Shown here: in pieces, positions 11,246 to 23,795 of the stretch
Numbering within the stretch: position 1 is the stretch's first letter
How the letters are laid out: each line of letters starts with the position of its first letter
Source: Sipunculus nudus
Taxonomy: Eukaryota; Annelida; Sipuncula; Golfingiida; Sipunculidae
Assembly (NCBI GenBank): GCA_026874595.1
Contig: CM049310.1
Coordinates: forward strand, 20,806,058-20,870,057
Reading direction: 5' to 3'
Length of the DNA: 64,000 nt
Program-made: the position numbers and the translations under genes
The notes under the pieces: model-generated
The model's input: only the letters and a program-made list of their open reading frames with translations
Database searches by the model: none
What the model was told of the DNA's origin: nothing

Positions 11246-12575
11246 GTGAGTGAATTATTGTTATATGCAGTGTAGCATTTATGAAACACTCTTGACACTG
11301 TTTAACACTATAAATCTTTGGGTTAAGGTCACTTCATAATTTAAAAAAAGTGTCATACCCCTTTCCTGTGTGATGCTACAGGTTCTTTTTGTATCAATCT
11401 GTGATGCACTAAACACCTTCAACTCATGCAATCACACACAAATCAGTGAGACAGAGATTCAGACATAATCAGTTCTACTAAAGAATATGCAACAGTACAT
11501 TCAGTTATCTCGTAGTCATGACTTTTCTATAATATGAATCTCATAATACCCTGATAAACATGTACAAAGTAAACTCACTGAGTCCATCCAAAAATAAAAT
11601 TTCACAAATTCCACATGTTTATACATGTTTTATAAATGTTATGAAACTCCTGCAACTCCTGATTTACACTGGTAATCTATCTTTGATACATGTATGACAC
11701 AACAACAAATTGTTGCACTTAGTATGTATGTCTGAATCTGTTCCCCACACCACAGTCCCATTAAATCATGTGATCACATTATTACATAAACACAAGTAAA
11801 ACGGGCATCAGCCAGTTTCAGAAACAAGTCTTATCCCAATTATACACCTTGTCAAGTATCACTTTTTGGAAAATTGTCTCTCTGTGCCAAATGATGGTAA
11901 ATAGCAGAGGTTTTGGTAATGAGTAGGTTAAAGTTTCTGATGTGTGACAATTTGCAGAAGGCAAATACCATAATCTATGAATAGTAGATCAAACAGCAGG
12001 TTTTACAATCTCAGTGTGTCAGGAAAACAAATTATAAGAATTTCCCTGTTTTATCCATACTCATTATAAATGATATATATACAATAATAAAAAAATAACC
12101 TATTTACCATAAATTATCATAACTGATTTGTGATAGAAAGTTATTCTAAGGTACCATTGCATACATGCATTTTGGTTTCCTGTTTTACAGTACTTACCCT
12201 GTCTACTCGGTTTATTTTTATCTTCTTTTCCTGTTTCTTCTTTCTTCTTTATCTTCCTCTATTTTCTAACAAACTGCTCATTTATAGCTCAAATTGGTGA
12301 TAATAATTCATTTAATCAAGAACTGAAACATTGGCTATTTTTACCCAGTGTTATGTCAGTCAACACGTAAATACAGCACGGCGCTATTCCATAGTCTGGC
12401 AAGACTGAAGAATGGCCAAGAAGATGTCAGTCAATGGTAAACATTGGGAAATGAAAACACTTGTTTATAATTGAATGCAAATTTTCAGTGTTAAATGAAT
12501 AATTACTGATTAATGATGAGAATTTATCTTTGGAATAACACGGAATTTACAGTTTCTTTATCATTGTTTCTGCAG
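11246..12575 (+). other. PIN1 intron 2
   Basis: About 1.3 kb of AT-rich sequence with a CT-rich stretch at about 12210-12265. No mobile element or other gene was recognised. The acceptor is TTTCTGCAG at 12575. Confidence 0.7.
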
Positions 12576-12796
12576 AATACCGTCAGATGATTGTATCAGG
12601 TGAAAGAACCTTTGAAGAGTTGGCATCTCAGTTCAGTGACTGCAGTTCAGCTAAGAGAGATGGCGACCTTGGTTTCTTTGGACGTGGCCAGATGCAAAAA
12701 CCTTTTGAAGAAGCTTCATTTGCCCTTACTGTTGGAGAACTAAGTGAACCTGTGTTCACTGACAGTGGGATTCATATTATAAAGCGTTTGGCTTGA
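12576..12796 (+). CDS. PIN1: PIN1 exon 3 of 3 (C-terminus)
   Basis: It encodes [20 protein letters not shown] and the rest of the parvulin domain. [18 protein letters not shown] carries the active-site Cys, the FxRGQM loop follows, and the end [10 protein letters not shown] keeps the second active-site His. TGA is at 12794-12796. Identity to vertebrate PIN1 is very high in this exon, and the family's usual C-terminal length is conserved. Confidence 0.96.
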
Positions 12797-13274
12797 ATCT
12801 GAAGTCAGATTCTACGTCGTTACCGGTCTTGTAAAATCTAGTGATAATATTTATGTAAAAAATGTCTAGCCATTGTTGACCATATACTTTATCCACCACA
12901 ATTAGTGTCATCCTTGGTTTTACTTTAAAAATATTTTTATTCTTATAAATATGCAATAGTATTTCACATAAGGAAGAAAAATTTAAATATTTAATGTTAA
13001 AGTCACATATTGTCAAAAAAGAATAATGACATAAACTGTTGAATTATAAGGTGCTTTAGAACTACCATGTGTATCTGCAGAGAAAGTTCATTACAGTATG
13101 GTTAAGTGTTATTTCGCATATTTGTCTGTTGATGCCTAATGCTGAGGAGAAATTCAACATTTTAAACTTACCAGTACCCTGAAATGATAGAGCATCACCC
13201 TTACTGGTCTTATGTTTGGGTGTTAAAGTGTTTGAAGGAAAATGTGCCATCTGAAAATTTGAAATCATAATAAA
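12797..13274 (+). promoter_or_regulatory. PIN1: PIN1 3' UTR ending at polyadenylation signal
   Basis: AT-rich sequence after the stop. The first AATAAA is at 13269-13274, giving a 3' UTR of about 0.5 kb. Minus-strand open frames here are chance. Confidence 0.6.
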
Positions 13275-13330
13275 TCTTTCAACCATGTACATGATTTGCT
13301 GTTCTTAACTTTTCTGTGGGTCCTATCAAT

Positions 13331-13429
13331 ATGAAACTTGAAAGACTGAGCATCCATCCATTTAGTGCTGGCGAAGTGCTTGTGAAGACCCATGCTGTCA
13401 ATATATTTTGGTTTATGAGAGGCATTTAA
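13331..13429 (+). pseudogene. possible relic of a medium-chain dehydrogenase (quinone oxidoreductase-like) N-terminus
   Basis: A 32-codon frame reads MKLERLSIHPFSAGEVLVKT then HAVNIFWFMRGI and a stop. The GEVLVKxHAVxI core resembles the GroES-like start of zinc-binding/quinone oxidoreductases. No further domain follows and I cannot exclude chance, so it is at best an exon remnant. Confidence 0.2.
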
Positions 13430-16400
13430 GGATTCTTGGTGTTAACAAGGACACAATTATCCATGGAATGGATAAACAAAGGAGGAAGTGACTATAGATC
13501 TTGACACAGCAATTTGTATTCTGTTTTTTAATATTTATAATACATAAATACGTGGTCTCTCTCTCCCTCTCTCTCAACGTCAACACTTCTTTGGCCAGCT
13601 ATGGACACACTTTCTAAAGTTCACTGTAAAGTGAGTTTCATGTTGGGAGCTGGTTATCAGACATGAGGACAGTATACCCTGTCAATCAGAGCTAGACCTG
13701 GAACACGTATTGAATGATGAGAAATCAGCAAATATTAGGACATATGTACCCCAGATCTGGTTCTGCTCATCTATATGTGCAGCAGGTGTCCCCGACTGGC
13801 TTGCATTCATCATTTATTACACTCTCCAGTTCTCCGATCCCTGCATGGATGTGAGTGCGATAACGACCCTCTATATCTTGCAGTCTGCATGGTTTGCAGA
13901 CTGATGCCTTTCCATGCAGGATACAGCAGCTGGCCTTGTTATATTTTTAGTAACATTATCAGTCAGAGTATCTCTGGCGTCCAAACTTACTTTTTGCTTC
14001 AAGTAGTAAGTTCTCCATCCCGCACTCAGTGGTACAGGACTTCAATTTTCCAAGTCACCACAAATAAAAGAGAAGAAGTCTACACTTATCTAAACTTCAA
14101 GGCACATTCAACTAAGAAGAGGAATTTCAAGTATGGTCTTTGCTTACACTCAACAAAAAGAGTTTACCATTTCTGCGATGCCTGATGGAATTCCATAGCT
14201 GTGGTTTCTAAACCTATCTGTCAAAATAGATTTAAATGTGCTGACCCGGATTTTGGTCCAGGCCACTTCCGTGTTCCACATTATTGGGCATTTAAAATGC
14301 ATCCAGTGACACTGTCGTCCAAGGTATGAGCATGCATCCCTTCGTGGAAATGTCTGATCAAGGCTACATACATGTAAGGGCATCCGATTGTAATCACTAT
14401 TTTCGATAATCCTCCCGACTCACGGTGTTAATGATCACGAACAAATGTTCAGACTCTGCTAATGGCACTCCTGTTGCAGCTGACGAGCAGCATACATCAT
14501 GATTATCGTCCGTCACCAGACTCTGAATTCGCACTAGCTCTAAGGCAGGTTACCTTGCTGTAACTGTTCGGTCAGGCGATTTAGCAGGACACGAACAAAG
14601 ATCCTTCCAGCTCTCATTAGTAGGAACATTTCAAAGCCGTTATCGGACGCATTGCAATGATGGGTTTACTACCTACGATGGACCCTTTATGGAACAGCAA
14701 CAGCTGTTTGGGTCTTTCCAGAGATAATGAGGTTTCTGGCCATTGCAACCTTGATCTTATTGAGGGGGGGGGGGGTTTAAGCTTCATGTTAATATCCAAC
14801 TATGCTACCGCAGAATAGCAGCATCGCCAGCAGACTGAGTACATTACACGCTTAGTTCAGCGCCCACCGTGTCGGACTTTGAGCAAAATCGTTGATCGTG
14901 TCTTGTAACATATACTGTACCTCAATCTGATTAGCTCTTGCTCAACCGGTTCTCCCTGAGCTTTTCCTGGAATGTGCTGCGAACCCTCGAAGGTTAATTG
15001 ACCTGGGAAGTAGGGTAATTTTGAAGAAAATTGTACAGCTGATGCTTCTTCTTGATGAGCTCCTGGCTTTTCGTATTTTATTTTTCATTGAACCAGTCCC
15101 TGTTGTTGTGCAGCATAGCTAGGATTATGACCGCTATAGAACGAACACGGCCTCCAAACTGCAGTGCATTTGCTTGTACCCAGTTTCTCACTGAAAAACG
15201 GTTTAACACTTAAATGTGCCAACATCAAGTATATTATTTGTTTCAACATCAAGTTTATTCGTTGTTTGCTTCCTTTTGGCGCATCTGTTGGGCTGTGGGT
15301 AGAAGATCGTTATGCAGACACGTCTGAAATCAGCAAAACACTCTGCTTCAAGCGAGGGCTTGGTAACTCTGACGTCCAACGGGTGCTTCTGTGGAAAAAA
15401 TGGTCGACATGGTCGATGTGGTGTCATATGTTCAATATTTGATTCATATATGTTGACATGTTGTGAATTTGGAGATGTAAGACCTGGTTATGAGCAGCTG
15501 ATTGGAGGAGACAACTGAAATCAGCAACAATAGTCCTTTGCTGTTATACTGCCAATGTTGTTTTTCGCGAAGACTCCTTTCAACGTAATCCAGTCGATGC
15601 CTTCACTGATGTTGAATTTACTAAAGTTTATGATTTTTCAGCTCTGGGAACGAGAACGGCGTTTAGGCCCCAATTACGTTTGTCCACAAGTGCAGCGTGT
15701 TAAGACGGTTACTTCATCCTTAAGCGGAGCTTGCGTTCAATGCAGGACCATGGCAACTCCTACACCTACTTTATAATGTGCGCCCTTCCCAGAAGATGAA
15801 ATTGCCAACGAGCGTCTTAATCAGCTGTCACTATTGTGCAGGTCAAGTATCAGAAGGGTCAGGACAACAAATGTATATAGTCTGACCCTTGCCACCAAAG
15901 CTTTTTATCTCTGTCATTGCCAGAATTGTTGAGTAAGGTTCAGGAAATCCATGTTTATAGCGACGATGAGGGGTACCCTTCCTGCCCTCCCCCCCCCCCC
16001 CCCCCCCCCCATTAAACTGGGTGCATTTGGGGGGGGGGCACCAGACTGGCCAGTTACTCAGGCTTTGGAAGGGAGCAGGATATTCATTAAAGGGGTTAAT
16101 CAGTCGCTAAGTATGCTGTCGCCTAGCCACAAAGGGTGACTAAAATGTTAAATACATCTGAGAGTACATTTTATTCACCACCCGATGTATGCACTTGTGT
16201 TGGATGCTAAGCTCAGTTTGATCTGTGTCTATAAAACGGAGAATACCCATTAGTATCTCGGGTATCTCATTTTTTTAGATAAAATTCTGTTATGATAAGC
16301 TGTTTGCATAAATACCCAGATTTAATGTGTCTATAACCCTTATAAAACGGGACCAGTACATAAAGCATTGTCGCCACTAATATACATTCTTACTGCTTCT

Positions 16401-17289
16401 GTCTTAGCGGTTATAAGCAGTACGACCCGTGTCTTCCTTGACCAAAATACACAATAACTGAAGTAAAATGCACTTACAGTTGCCGGTATGTTGCAGTTGT
16501 GTTGAAAATAACATACTGGTGAAGTTTCAATGTTACCCCATCCGTGAAACTGATAATACGGCTGCCTTTTCCTGAAAATACGATCGTATCGTGTTCAAAC
16601 ACCACTTATATCCATATATGGGAAGGCTACGGAACAGTTGTTCGTTAACGGTGCAATACTTTTAGTCGCTGCAGGCAACAAGCTGTTGCGATACGCTGCT
16701 GCACTAAGCGAAAGATCACCCTTCGGCCTAAGTTGCCAAGGTGCAGTCTGGTACCACAGAATCCAGTGGCCACACCTGTCCATTCGTCGCACTCCCATCG
16801 ACACCGGACTTGGGGTATGAAAAGAAGCTGACATGTTGATGTCATGATTTGCGTGTGGATTAAATTTAAGTAAGGTTTGCGTGTAGCCAACGTCATCACT
16901 TTGTCTTTCTCCATATTCCCCAACAGCAGGGTATGTAAGGCTGCAGGTATTAAAGGTAAGGGTGCAGCAGATAACCACCGTGCCTCAATGTGCTCCCCTC
17001 CCCTTAAAAATAAAATACCAATGGTTGTAAAACATGGGAATTATTATGTAGATCTTTGGAAGTCCTACTTATAACACAGGCACGTAACCCCAAATATTTT
17101 GGTATAGAAACAAAATAAGGCCATGATAAGATATTTGTACCTGTGAGAGAGTAAAACAAATGGACAAACCGAACGAAACGCGTTTCTCTGTCGTCTGGAG
17201 AAAATACCGGACAAAGATTGTTCGTTTAAAAAATCAAGAAATAATTTCAGTCATTTGTTCCTTAAAATCCACAATCATATTTTATAATT
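13430..17289. other. gene-poor interval after PIN1
   Basis: No gene recognised. Several open frames of 60-136 codons (for example 13775-14185 plus and 16595-16978 minus) have no family likeness and overlap on both strands. Long homopolymer runs at about 14763-14775 (G) and 15989-16040 (C then G) could be assembly-fragile. Part of this may be decayed transposon sequence that I could not assign. Confidence 0.5.
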
Positions 17290-18513
17290 TTATGTGTTTA
17301 TCCATGTTCGATCCAGCCAGGGATTGCTTGCCGGAAATCTTCATGTTGGTCAGTTGCGTATGTCTGTTTGTTGCTTGCCGGAAATCTTCGTAGGGATTGG
17401 ATCAGTCCTACAGGATTTGTTGGATGACTTTTTAATACTTTTTGTTCAATATCAGTATCTGGGATTTGGCAAAAAGATTTAAAGCTATTAGTATTGCCAT
17501 GAACCATGCCAACAAGTCAAGAATCAGAGATGCAATTTCGATGAACAAGTATCATAGCCTAAAGCCCTACAGATGTCCCTGATCTTTGTCATGAAAAACT
17601 CACTGAAAGCTTCTGCAAGCTCTTCTCTGTTGGTAGCGGAACTCTTGTTTGTTGTTCAACAATGTATTTCCAGAATTGCACTTGAAAAAATGTTGTCTTG
17701 GCATCATTTAGCAGCTAATTAACATATATAGTTCCTTTGATTCTTGTACAGACTGTGGTCATTTTGAGCTTGTGTTCTGACACGCTGTTTCTCCAGTTCC
17801 TGTGTTTCTTTTTTTCTACTTTAGTGTTAGAATTAAACCACGGACGAGTGGGGTCGACAGTGATTTCCTTTTTCTGAGGCACGCTTATCAGGAACCATGG
17901 ACAGCCTATCGCTTAACAAACACCAAATCACCAACATCTAAATATGATGTTCTATCCAGGCTCTTTAGTTCTTACACAACGTCCTGTTTGAAATTTGACA
18001 TAAAATACTTTTGACTTCGCACAAAGAGCATTCTGTAGTTGGCAGTGCAGGTTTTCCTACAGTAAGCCTGGATAACAGAGACCAGTGGTCTGATATTAAA
18101 AAAATGGGGATAATGATCTTCAAGGATAACATTTTCATGGCTTCTAGATCAAAAGAGATCAAGAGTGTGACCGTTTTGGTGAGTTTTTTTTACGAAATAA
18201 GTTGACCCATGCCATGTAAGTCAAGTAGATCTGAGAACTTTGTGGCATCAACTTGAAGATCATCCTTCACATCCACGTGAAAGTTGAAATCGCCAACTAT
18301 AGGAAGTTTCCCCGAAGCAACAATTAGGGTGTCCATGTGTGATGCAAATTGCTGCAAGCATGCAGTGGGAGAAAACTTATTTTGCATGGAGTAAGGTGGA
18401 TGATACAATACATCGAGTGGAAAAATGTCAGAACCCGAGGACACAATCGCTTCATGATTTTGATAGGAGTCTTTGCGAACACTATCAACTGAATTTATTA
18501 AATCCCCAGACAA
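17290..18513 (-). pseudogene. degraded CR1/Jockey-type LINE ORF2 fragment
   Basis: Minus-strand motifs follow LINE ORF2 order. The AP-endonuclease end (SGKLPIVGDFNFHVD, then FSDLLDLHGMGQLIS) lies at 18190-18340, with the diagnostic GDFNFH at about 18277-18294. Next is the linker RPWFNSNTKVEKKKHRNWRN (about 17795-17860), then REELAEAFSEFFMTKIRDI (about 17569-17625), then TDPIPTKIS (about 17380-17406), the approach to the reverse transcriptase. In-frame stops and frame changes separate the blocks, so it is dead. The palm with the YADD site is absent. The upstream end is cut by the family C element starting at 18505. Confidence 0.75.
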
Positions 18514-19172
18514 AGTCGGGGGATACTATGTTTTCATGACGGTCCCGCCGCCGCCGCATATAAATCTTGTTGGCGCGATATGTTTCATGGATCTTTACCA
18601 AACTTGGTATATGTATAGATATGGGTGAGAGGACGACGCCTATTTAAAATGAGGTCATGACCTTTACTAGGAGAGTGTCCTTGACCTTGAATAGGTCCAA
18701 TTTTGGGGAAATCTCACAAATTCTTAAATATCTCCTTGATGCAAGGTCACAGAGGCGATAACGCTAGAATGATGTAAACTTTAATATCTCACTGAGGGAT
18801 GCATGGATTGGTCCAAAAATCAAATTGACATAAGAACTTTGATAGCATTGTTTTCTGCAGAAGCCTTATGTTGTTTTCTTGCTAAAATGATGTTTAAACG
18901 GAATAACTTTGTAAGAATTTGAGGTTCAGTCATCAAACCCACAAGTTTTATGCATCTTATCAACGGCTTCATCAAATTTGAACATGGATGGCCTTGATAC
19001 ATTTTTTCAAGGTCACAGCAGCGATAATGTAAAAATGAAATTACGGCAATAACTAAAAAAAATTGATGGTACAGTCAGCAAACTTACAGGTTAGATGCAT
19101 CTTATCAAGGGCTGGGGGGGGGGGGGGGTTAATTGTCTGGGAATACTATAGCCAAGAAATATCTAGTTGCCA
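18505..19172 (+). mobile_element. family C element, copy C1
   Basis: The left end CCCCAGACAAAGTCGGGGGA is followed by TACTATGTTTTCAT, a CCGCCGCCGCATATAAATC block and GTTGGCGCGATA, nearly identical to 43640-43720. The right end (GTCTGGGAATACTATAGCCA, then AGAAATATCTAGTT) matches 44551-44596. It contains an 11-18-bp G run near 19114 and several ...GACCTT... segments shared with C2. It truncates the LINE fragment, so it is younger. Confidence 0.65.
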
Positions 19173-20080
19173 ATGTTTTCCTACACTGGCAATTTCAAAC
19201 CATGAACTTCAGCACCGGGATTTCAATGTTCTCTGAGCGTTTTTGAAACGTGTGCTCTCAGTTCTTGGGTAAGCGGCCATCTGCATCCCAAAATAGGAAC
19301 CCCAGCCCCATGGCGGAGGCTTGCGTTCCTTTGAATGCAGATTTCTAGTCACTAGTGATATTTTACTTGTGTTTAATATTGAGATACACTTTGAAGTTTC
19401 ATATTCTTCACACGGTAGAGCAAACCATTATCCCTGTTTATTTAATTATAATAAAACACCTAATTTTTCGAAGCCGCTTGTGTTTAAATAAGTAAAAACA
19501 TGATAACATCCAACTATCGGGCGGAACAAGGGTTTTATAAAGACATGGCTTGCCATTTACACCGAGCTAAGAATAAAGCTAACCCCTCAATAAAAGGCCA
19601 CAAACTCAGGGAAGGGGGCTGTGGAACATTTAGTCATAAGAGCCGGGGATCAAATTACAAGTAAGTAATTTTCTTAGGAGGGTATAATTTACCCCCTAGC
19701 AAACTCATGGTCCTCCTTAATTAAGTGATGATAATCACCATCATCGTGCATCAGGGTAAGCCTAAACCTATTGCGGTCCGAGTACCTGAAATATATATAT
19801 ATTCTTGTATTTACGTGGTCTCCTGCGCATGTTGGTGTACCCATGGCAGTGGCGGGTCTAGGATTATGCTATGTATAGAGAAGGCACAGCTGCCACAAGG
19901 ATATGATTTTTACGCATTTCGCTCAGCATCTCAATGCCAATGGAACGTCGAATGTTTCAAACAAAAATAATAAGGCCAATTGTTCAGTTCTCCTTATGAC
20001 CTTGAATAGTGGCACTTGTGAAAGAATGTACATCCATGATAAGTGGGTATTTAAATCTAACATAAAGTTAAATATTAACC
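19173..20080 (+). other. intergenic, no gene seen
   Basis: Unassigned AT-rich sequence. Short open frames lack any family likeness. Confidence 0.5.
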
Positions 20081-20369
20081 GGCTTCTCTGGCTCAGGGGT
20101 GGAGCGCAGGACTTAAAGCCGGGAGATCGTGGGTTCGAATCTCAGCCGAGACGGTGAGGTTTTCACGGTCGCCCCCCACCAAGGGTGAACGCTCTGCAGG
20201 CTTAATGGGAAGGATGTGCCCCACAGCCGTGTATCAACCACATACGAGTGCGTCTTTTGGGGGTTCCTCGGTGTTATGACCGAGCAATGGGGATGATTAC
20301 ACATCCAGGACCCACAGGTGCGGTAGACACCGGGGCTAGGATACCAGGATACAAAAATAAAAAAAAAAG
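20081..20369 (+). mobile_element. tRNA-derived SINE with poly-A tail
   Basis: The tRNA-like head (about 20081-20152) has a box A-like TGGCTCAGGGG at 20089-20099 and a box B-like GGTTCGAATCTC at 20132-20143, spaced as in RNA polymerase III internal promoters. A roughly 200-bp body with no coding potential follows, then an A-rich tail at 20352-20369. The lack of a foldable acceptor stem and the A-tail argue for a SINE, not a tRNA gene. Confidence 0.75.
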
Positions 20370-21765
20370 ATAGGAAGCGAGTGCTATCGCCCTGTCAATT
20401 AGTCCCAAACGGAAATGGAAACTCTGCAGATGTACATACTTAGGTTAAGAAATAGATAAGTCAGCAATAAAAATGGAGGCGGTTACCTCCACAAAAAATA
20501 TTTTAAAAAATTTAAATATTAAACTCAATAAACTCTTATAAAACCCTACAAATAGATATTTAAATAACCAAACTTTGTATCCATATTTTAAGCGGCAATG
20601 GCAAATGATAGGAATCACTGAAACATTTTAATAGAAAAGAACTACTTCATTGAAATAACTGTAAAACATAATAATACCTGGATTTATATGAATTCGAAGT
20701 TCCACCTGTCTCATAGGAATCTAACAGCGAATATGTTTTAGAAATATTAACACCTGAAACAATTTAAATCATAAATACTAAATCTTTACACTTATGACAA
20801 AAATTTAAATCATAGTTATATACTGTATCTTCACATATACGAAAAAAATTATAATTTAAATATTAAACACTTTTATATTCTTGACGCAAAGCGGCAGATA
20901 AAGTTGGTGTTGCATAGAATAAAGAACAGGGGGATTGGACAATAAAGAAACTAAACCCTTAAATGAAACTGAAGCATTTGTTTAACAACGTTTCGTTTAT
21001 CTAGTAAATATAAAATGATTTCTTTGGTGGGTTTCATCCCACCCCACCCCTCACAAATTCATCCTTTTAGTATCCTCCCCGGTCTTATTACTTTTCCACC
21101 ACATCCGAAACATTAATTTACTGGGACCGCATTTTTCATAAACCTTTATCATTATCATTCCTTAAAAAAAATTTGGGCAAACCTTGTTCGGATCCAACAA
21201 ACTTCGAAAGGTCCTGAATTCATCTTCATATACTACCAAGTCTGCAGTGGCAGCTGTGCTTTACACGGTTATACCACAGACTTGGGAGTATGCATGACGA
21301 TGCTGAAATTTTGCAAGATTCCTTTGCGGCAAACTTTAGTTTTTCATGCAAATATTCCTTCCATACAACATATAAAATTCACCCGTTCCTGTATTCAGCT
21401 TATTCATGAACTATCCGTACAGTGGGTCAGAAATTCGCATGCAGAAAGAATAGCTTATAATGCCCTTTAGAGGAGGAACTATGCCTTGCCAAAATGTGTA
21501 ACTGCCCAAATTACTTACATTTCCAGAACACTTTAAATTATATTGTATATATGTAAATAAACTGACCATAACGTATGCCTTCTTTCTGGCCATAGGGTTG
21601 ATTTACTTTAGGTATATAGACATTTATGTAGATCCAATAGTTAACAAAAGTATTGGAGATGGGAGTATTTACATTTGGAAAAGCATGGGGTAACAGAAAC
21701 GGATCCAGGGGGGATTCAGACAGAATCTGCGGCCTGGACCCCCCTTTTCCAGACCTAGGGACCTT
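20370..21765. other. intergenic, no gene seen
   Basis: AT-rich sequence. A segment around 21700-21770 (ACGGATCCAGGGGG ... CCTGGACCCCCC) resembles the end at 23518-23575 and may be another transposon terminus. Nothing else recognised. Confidence 0.45.
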
Positions 21766-22795
21766 TTTAGCGAACCTGTGAGCTTATGCGATGGTGTGGC
21801 GTCGTCCGGCGTCCGTCGTCTGTACTAACGTTAACCCATACTATCTTGAAAACGGCAAGCATAAGCATCACGAAATTTTATGAAAAAAATTAGTCATCTA
21901 AAAAACTCTATCGGATTTTGCTTATTTTTTGGCCAACTGCATTTTCTTAGATTTTATTGGGAAAAAGCTTAAAAAGCTTTAAAAATCTTCTTCTCCGAAT
22001 ATATTGTCCAATATTTCACAAAAATGATTCCTGGAACTATCTTTCTCAAGTTTGTTCGAATGGTTTAAGTTCGGTGATTTTTGGCCAAGTTACATTAAGT
22101 TGAACTTAGTCATCTGTCCAAAAAAAAGCATAGTAAAATTACAATCTCAGAAACGGCTGGAGCTATCATCACCAAAGTTTATGCCAATGTTGGTCACATG
22201 AGTCATATCTGAAATTGAGGTATTGGTGGCGCCACCTGCATCAGCCTTTTTTGTACGGGGGTCATCAGTGCCCGTATCATACTGACGGCTACAAAAAACT
22301 TCTTCTCTGAAACCATATGGCCAAATTGTTTAATATCGCACAGAAATGATCCTAGGGTAGTGCTTTCTGAAGTTTGTTGAAATGGTCTCAGTTTAGTGAC
22401 TTTTGGCTGAGTTCTGGGAAGTTGAATTTAGTCATATGCCATAACAGCCCATTTTAGCTAAGTGGCTACAAAGAACTTCTTCTCAAAAACCAGTGGGCCA
22501 AATTCTTAAATCTCACACATTAATTATCCTTAGATGTTGATAATTCAAATTTGTTCAAATGGTTTTGGTTCAGTAATTTTTGGCTGAGTTATGGGAAGCT
22601 TAACTTAGCCATTTTGCTGTATTTTCCCATATGAATTATAAACCTGTAAAACGTTTTTTGACTGATGCCACTGAGGCCAATTTGTTTAATATTTTACAGG
22701 ATTAATCCCCTTAATAATTCTTTTAATAATTGTCTTTTATGGTTCCAAAGAATGAATTTTTGCTGAATTAAAAGATTGAATGAGTCATTTTACCA
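21766..22795 (+). mobile_element. family D element, copy D1
   Basis: The left end TTAGCGAACCTGTGAGCTTA continues TGCGATGGTG, and is matched inverted at 60985-61014. Inside are about four units of roughly 176-180 bp, each with a GGCCAAATTGTTTAATAT-type segment (near 22320, 22496, 22675) and a TTGGCTGAGTT segment. One GGTGGCGCCACC island sits at about 22226. No coding. The right boundary is uncertain. Confidence 0.6.
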
Positions 22796-22929
22796 TATAT
22801 GTTAGCTGTGTCAGAAGCAGAAACCTCATGGGTGACATGTGAACACCTCATGACCACCATGTGATCACCTCATAGGTGTCATGCCCCTCAGGGCTGCATG
22901 TGGACTACCAACTGTGTCAGATTTTGCCA

Positions 22930-23025
22930 CAGGTCAAGAGTTCACTCAGTGCAGCCAGGTACAGGTCGAAAGTTCACTCAGTCTAGCCAGGTGCAGGTCA
23001 TGAGTTCACTTAGTGCAGTGGCCTG
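22930..23025 (+). repeat. 32-bp minisatellite, three copies
   Basis: CAGGTC(AA/GA/AT)GAGTTCACTCAGT-type units start at 22930, 22962 and 22994, a period of exactly 32 bp. They are clearly recognisable despite a few mismatches. Confidence 0.8.
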
Positions 23026-23279
23026 AGCCAGCTAGCACATTTGTCACAGTTCACTCGGGGCAACTGCCTTTCTCACCTAAGCCTGGTCAGCCCCATGCAT
23101 CACACTCAAGGTAAGTTTGATGTATTGACCTGATATTTTGACCTGCCTATGTGTCTTTGATGGCCTTCTCGTTCACAAAACAGGTGTTGCCACCTACAAT
23201 GACTTTTCACAGTGTATGTGCCTGCTTATTTCTACAATTTGATATATCAGCCTGAAAATGGGCATATGTTTATATCTCT

Positions 23280-23503
23280 GATAGCTTCGTTGTATACAAG
23301 ACTGGTGGTGCCAGCTACAATCATTTTTTGTGTTGTGTGCACCTATGCCAGAATTTCAGCAGTGATGTTTGTGTAATTGTTTCTTATTGTTTAGTACTTG
23401 CATTGTTCATATACATGAGAAGTAATGGTCCAGCATTGAAGCATTACACCTGGTGTATTTCCCAATGCACAGGTTCGCACTAGGCCTGTAGGCCTTGTTA
23501 AGG
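23280..23503 (+). mobile_element. family E element end, copy E1
   Basis: It closely matches 45640-45901, including ACAAGACTGGTGGTGCCA, ACAATCATTTTT and GTGTGCACC. It ends CACAGGTTCGCACTAGGCCT then GTAGGCCTTGTT. The last part folds as AGGCC-TGTA-GGCCT (23482-23495), a hairpin 8 bp from the end. The 5' limit is not determined. Confidence 0.55.
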
Positions 23504-23515
23504 GTTTTCATTAGT

Positions 23516-23578
23516 CCTCCTGGGTTGGAACCCCCCCCCCCCCCTTTTCCTAAATCCTGGATCCGCCCCTGGGTAATG
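23516..23578 (-). mobile_element. transposon end fragment with poly-C/G run
   Basis: Read on the minus strand it starts CCCAGGGGCGGATCCAGGAT then TTAGGAAAAGG and a G run, a common type of DNA-transposon terminus in animals. Only one end is seen here. Confidence 0.35.
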
Positions 23579-23795
23579 CAGCCTGCCGTGAGGTAAGACC
23601 AAGGGGTGTTTCCAGTCACTGGTAGCCTATTGCTGGAGTTCTCTTGAGTGGTGGTTACAGTAAGAGAATGGGAAGGGGGTTGGCTTGAGATAAAATTTAT
23701 CCCTGCATGGTAACATCCATGGTGAAAAATTTAATGAAAGACTGTATATTAAGTATGCAAGACTGCAGAAAATAACTAAAATATAAAAATTAATA

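Noticed and set aside
13775-14185. 136-codon open frame after PIN1.
   Set aside because: No family likeness, overlapping open frames on both strands and no splice or poly-A context.
16595-16978. 127-codon minus-strand open frame.
   Set aside because: Overlaps two other open frames and shows no recognisable motif.
20081-20152. Possible tRNA gene.
   Set aside because: Box A and B are present but the acceptor and anticodon stems do not pair well and a SINE body with an A-tail follows.
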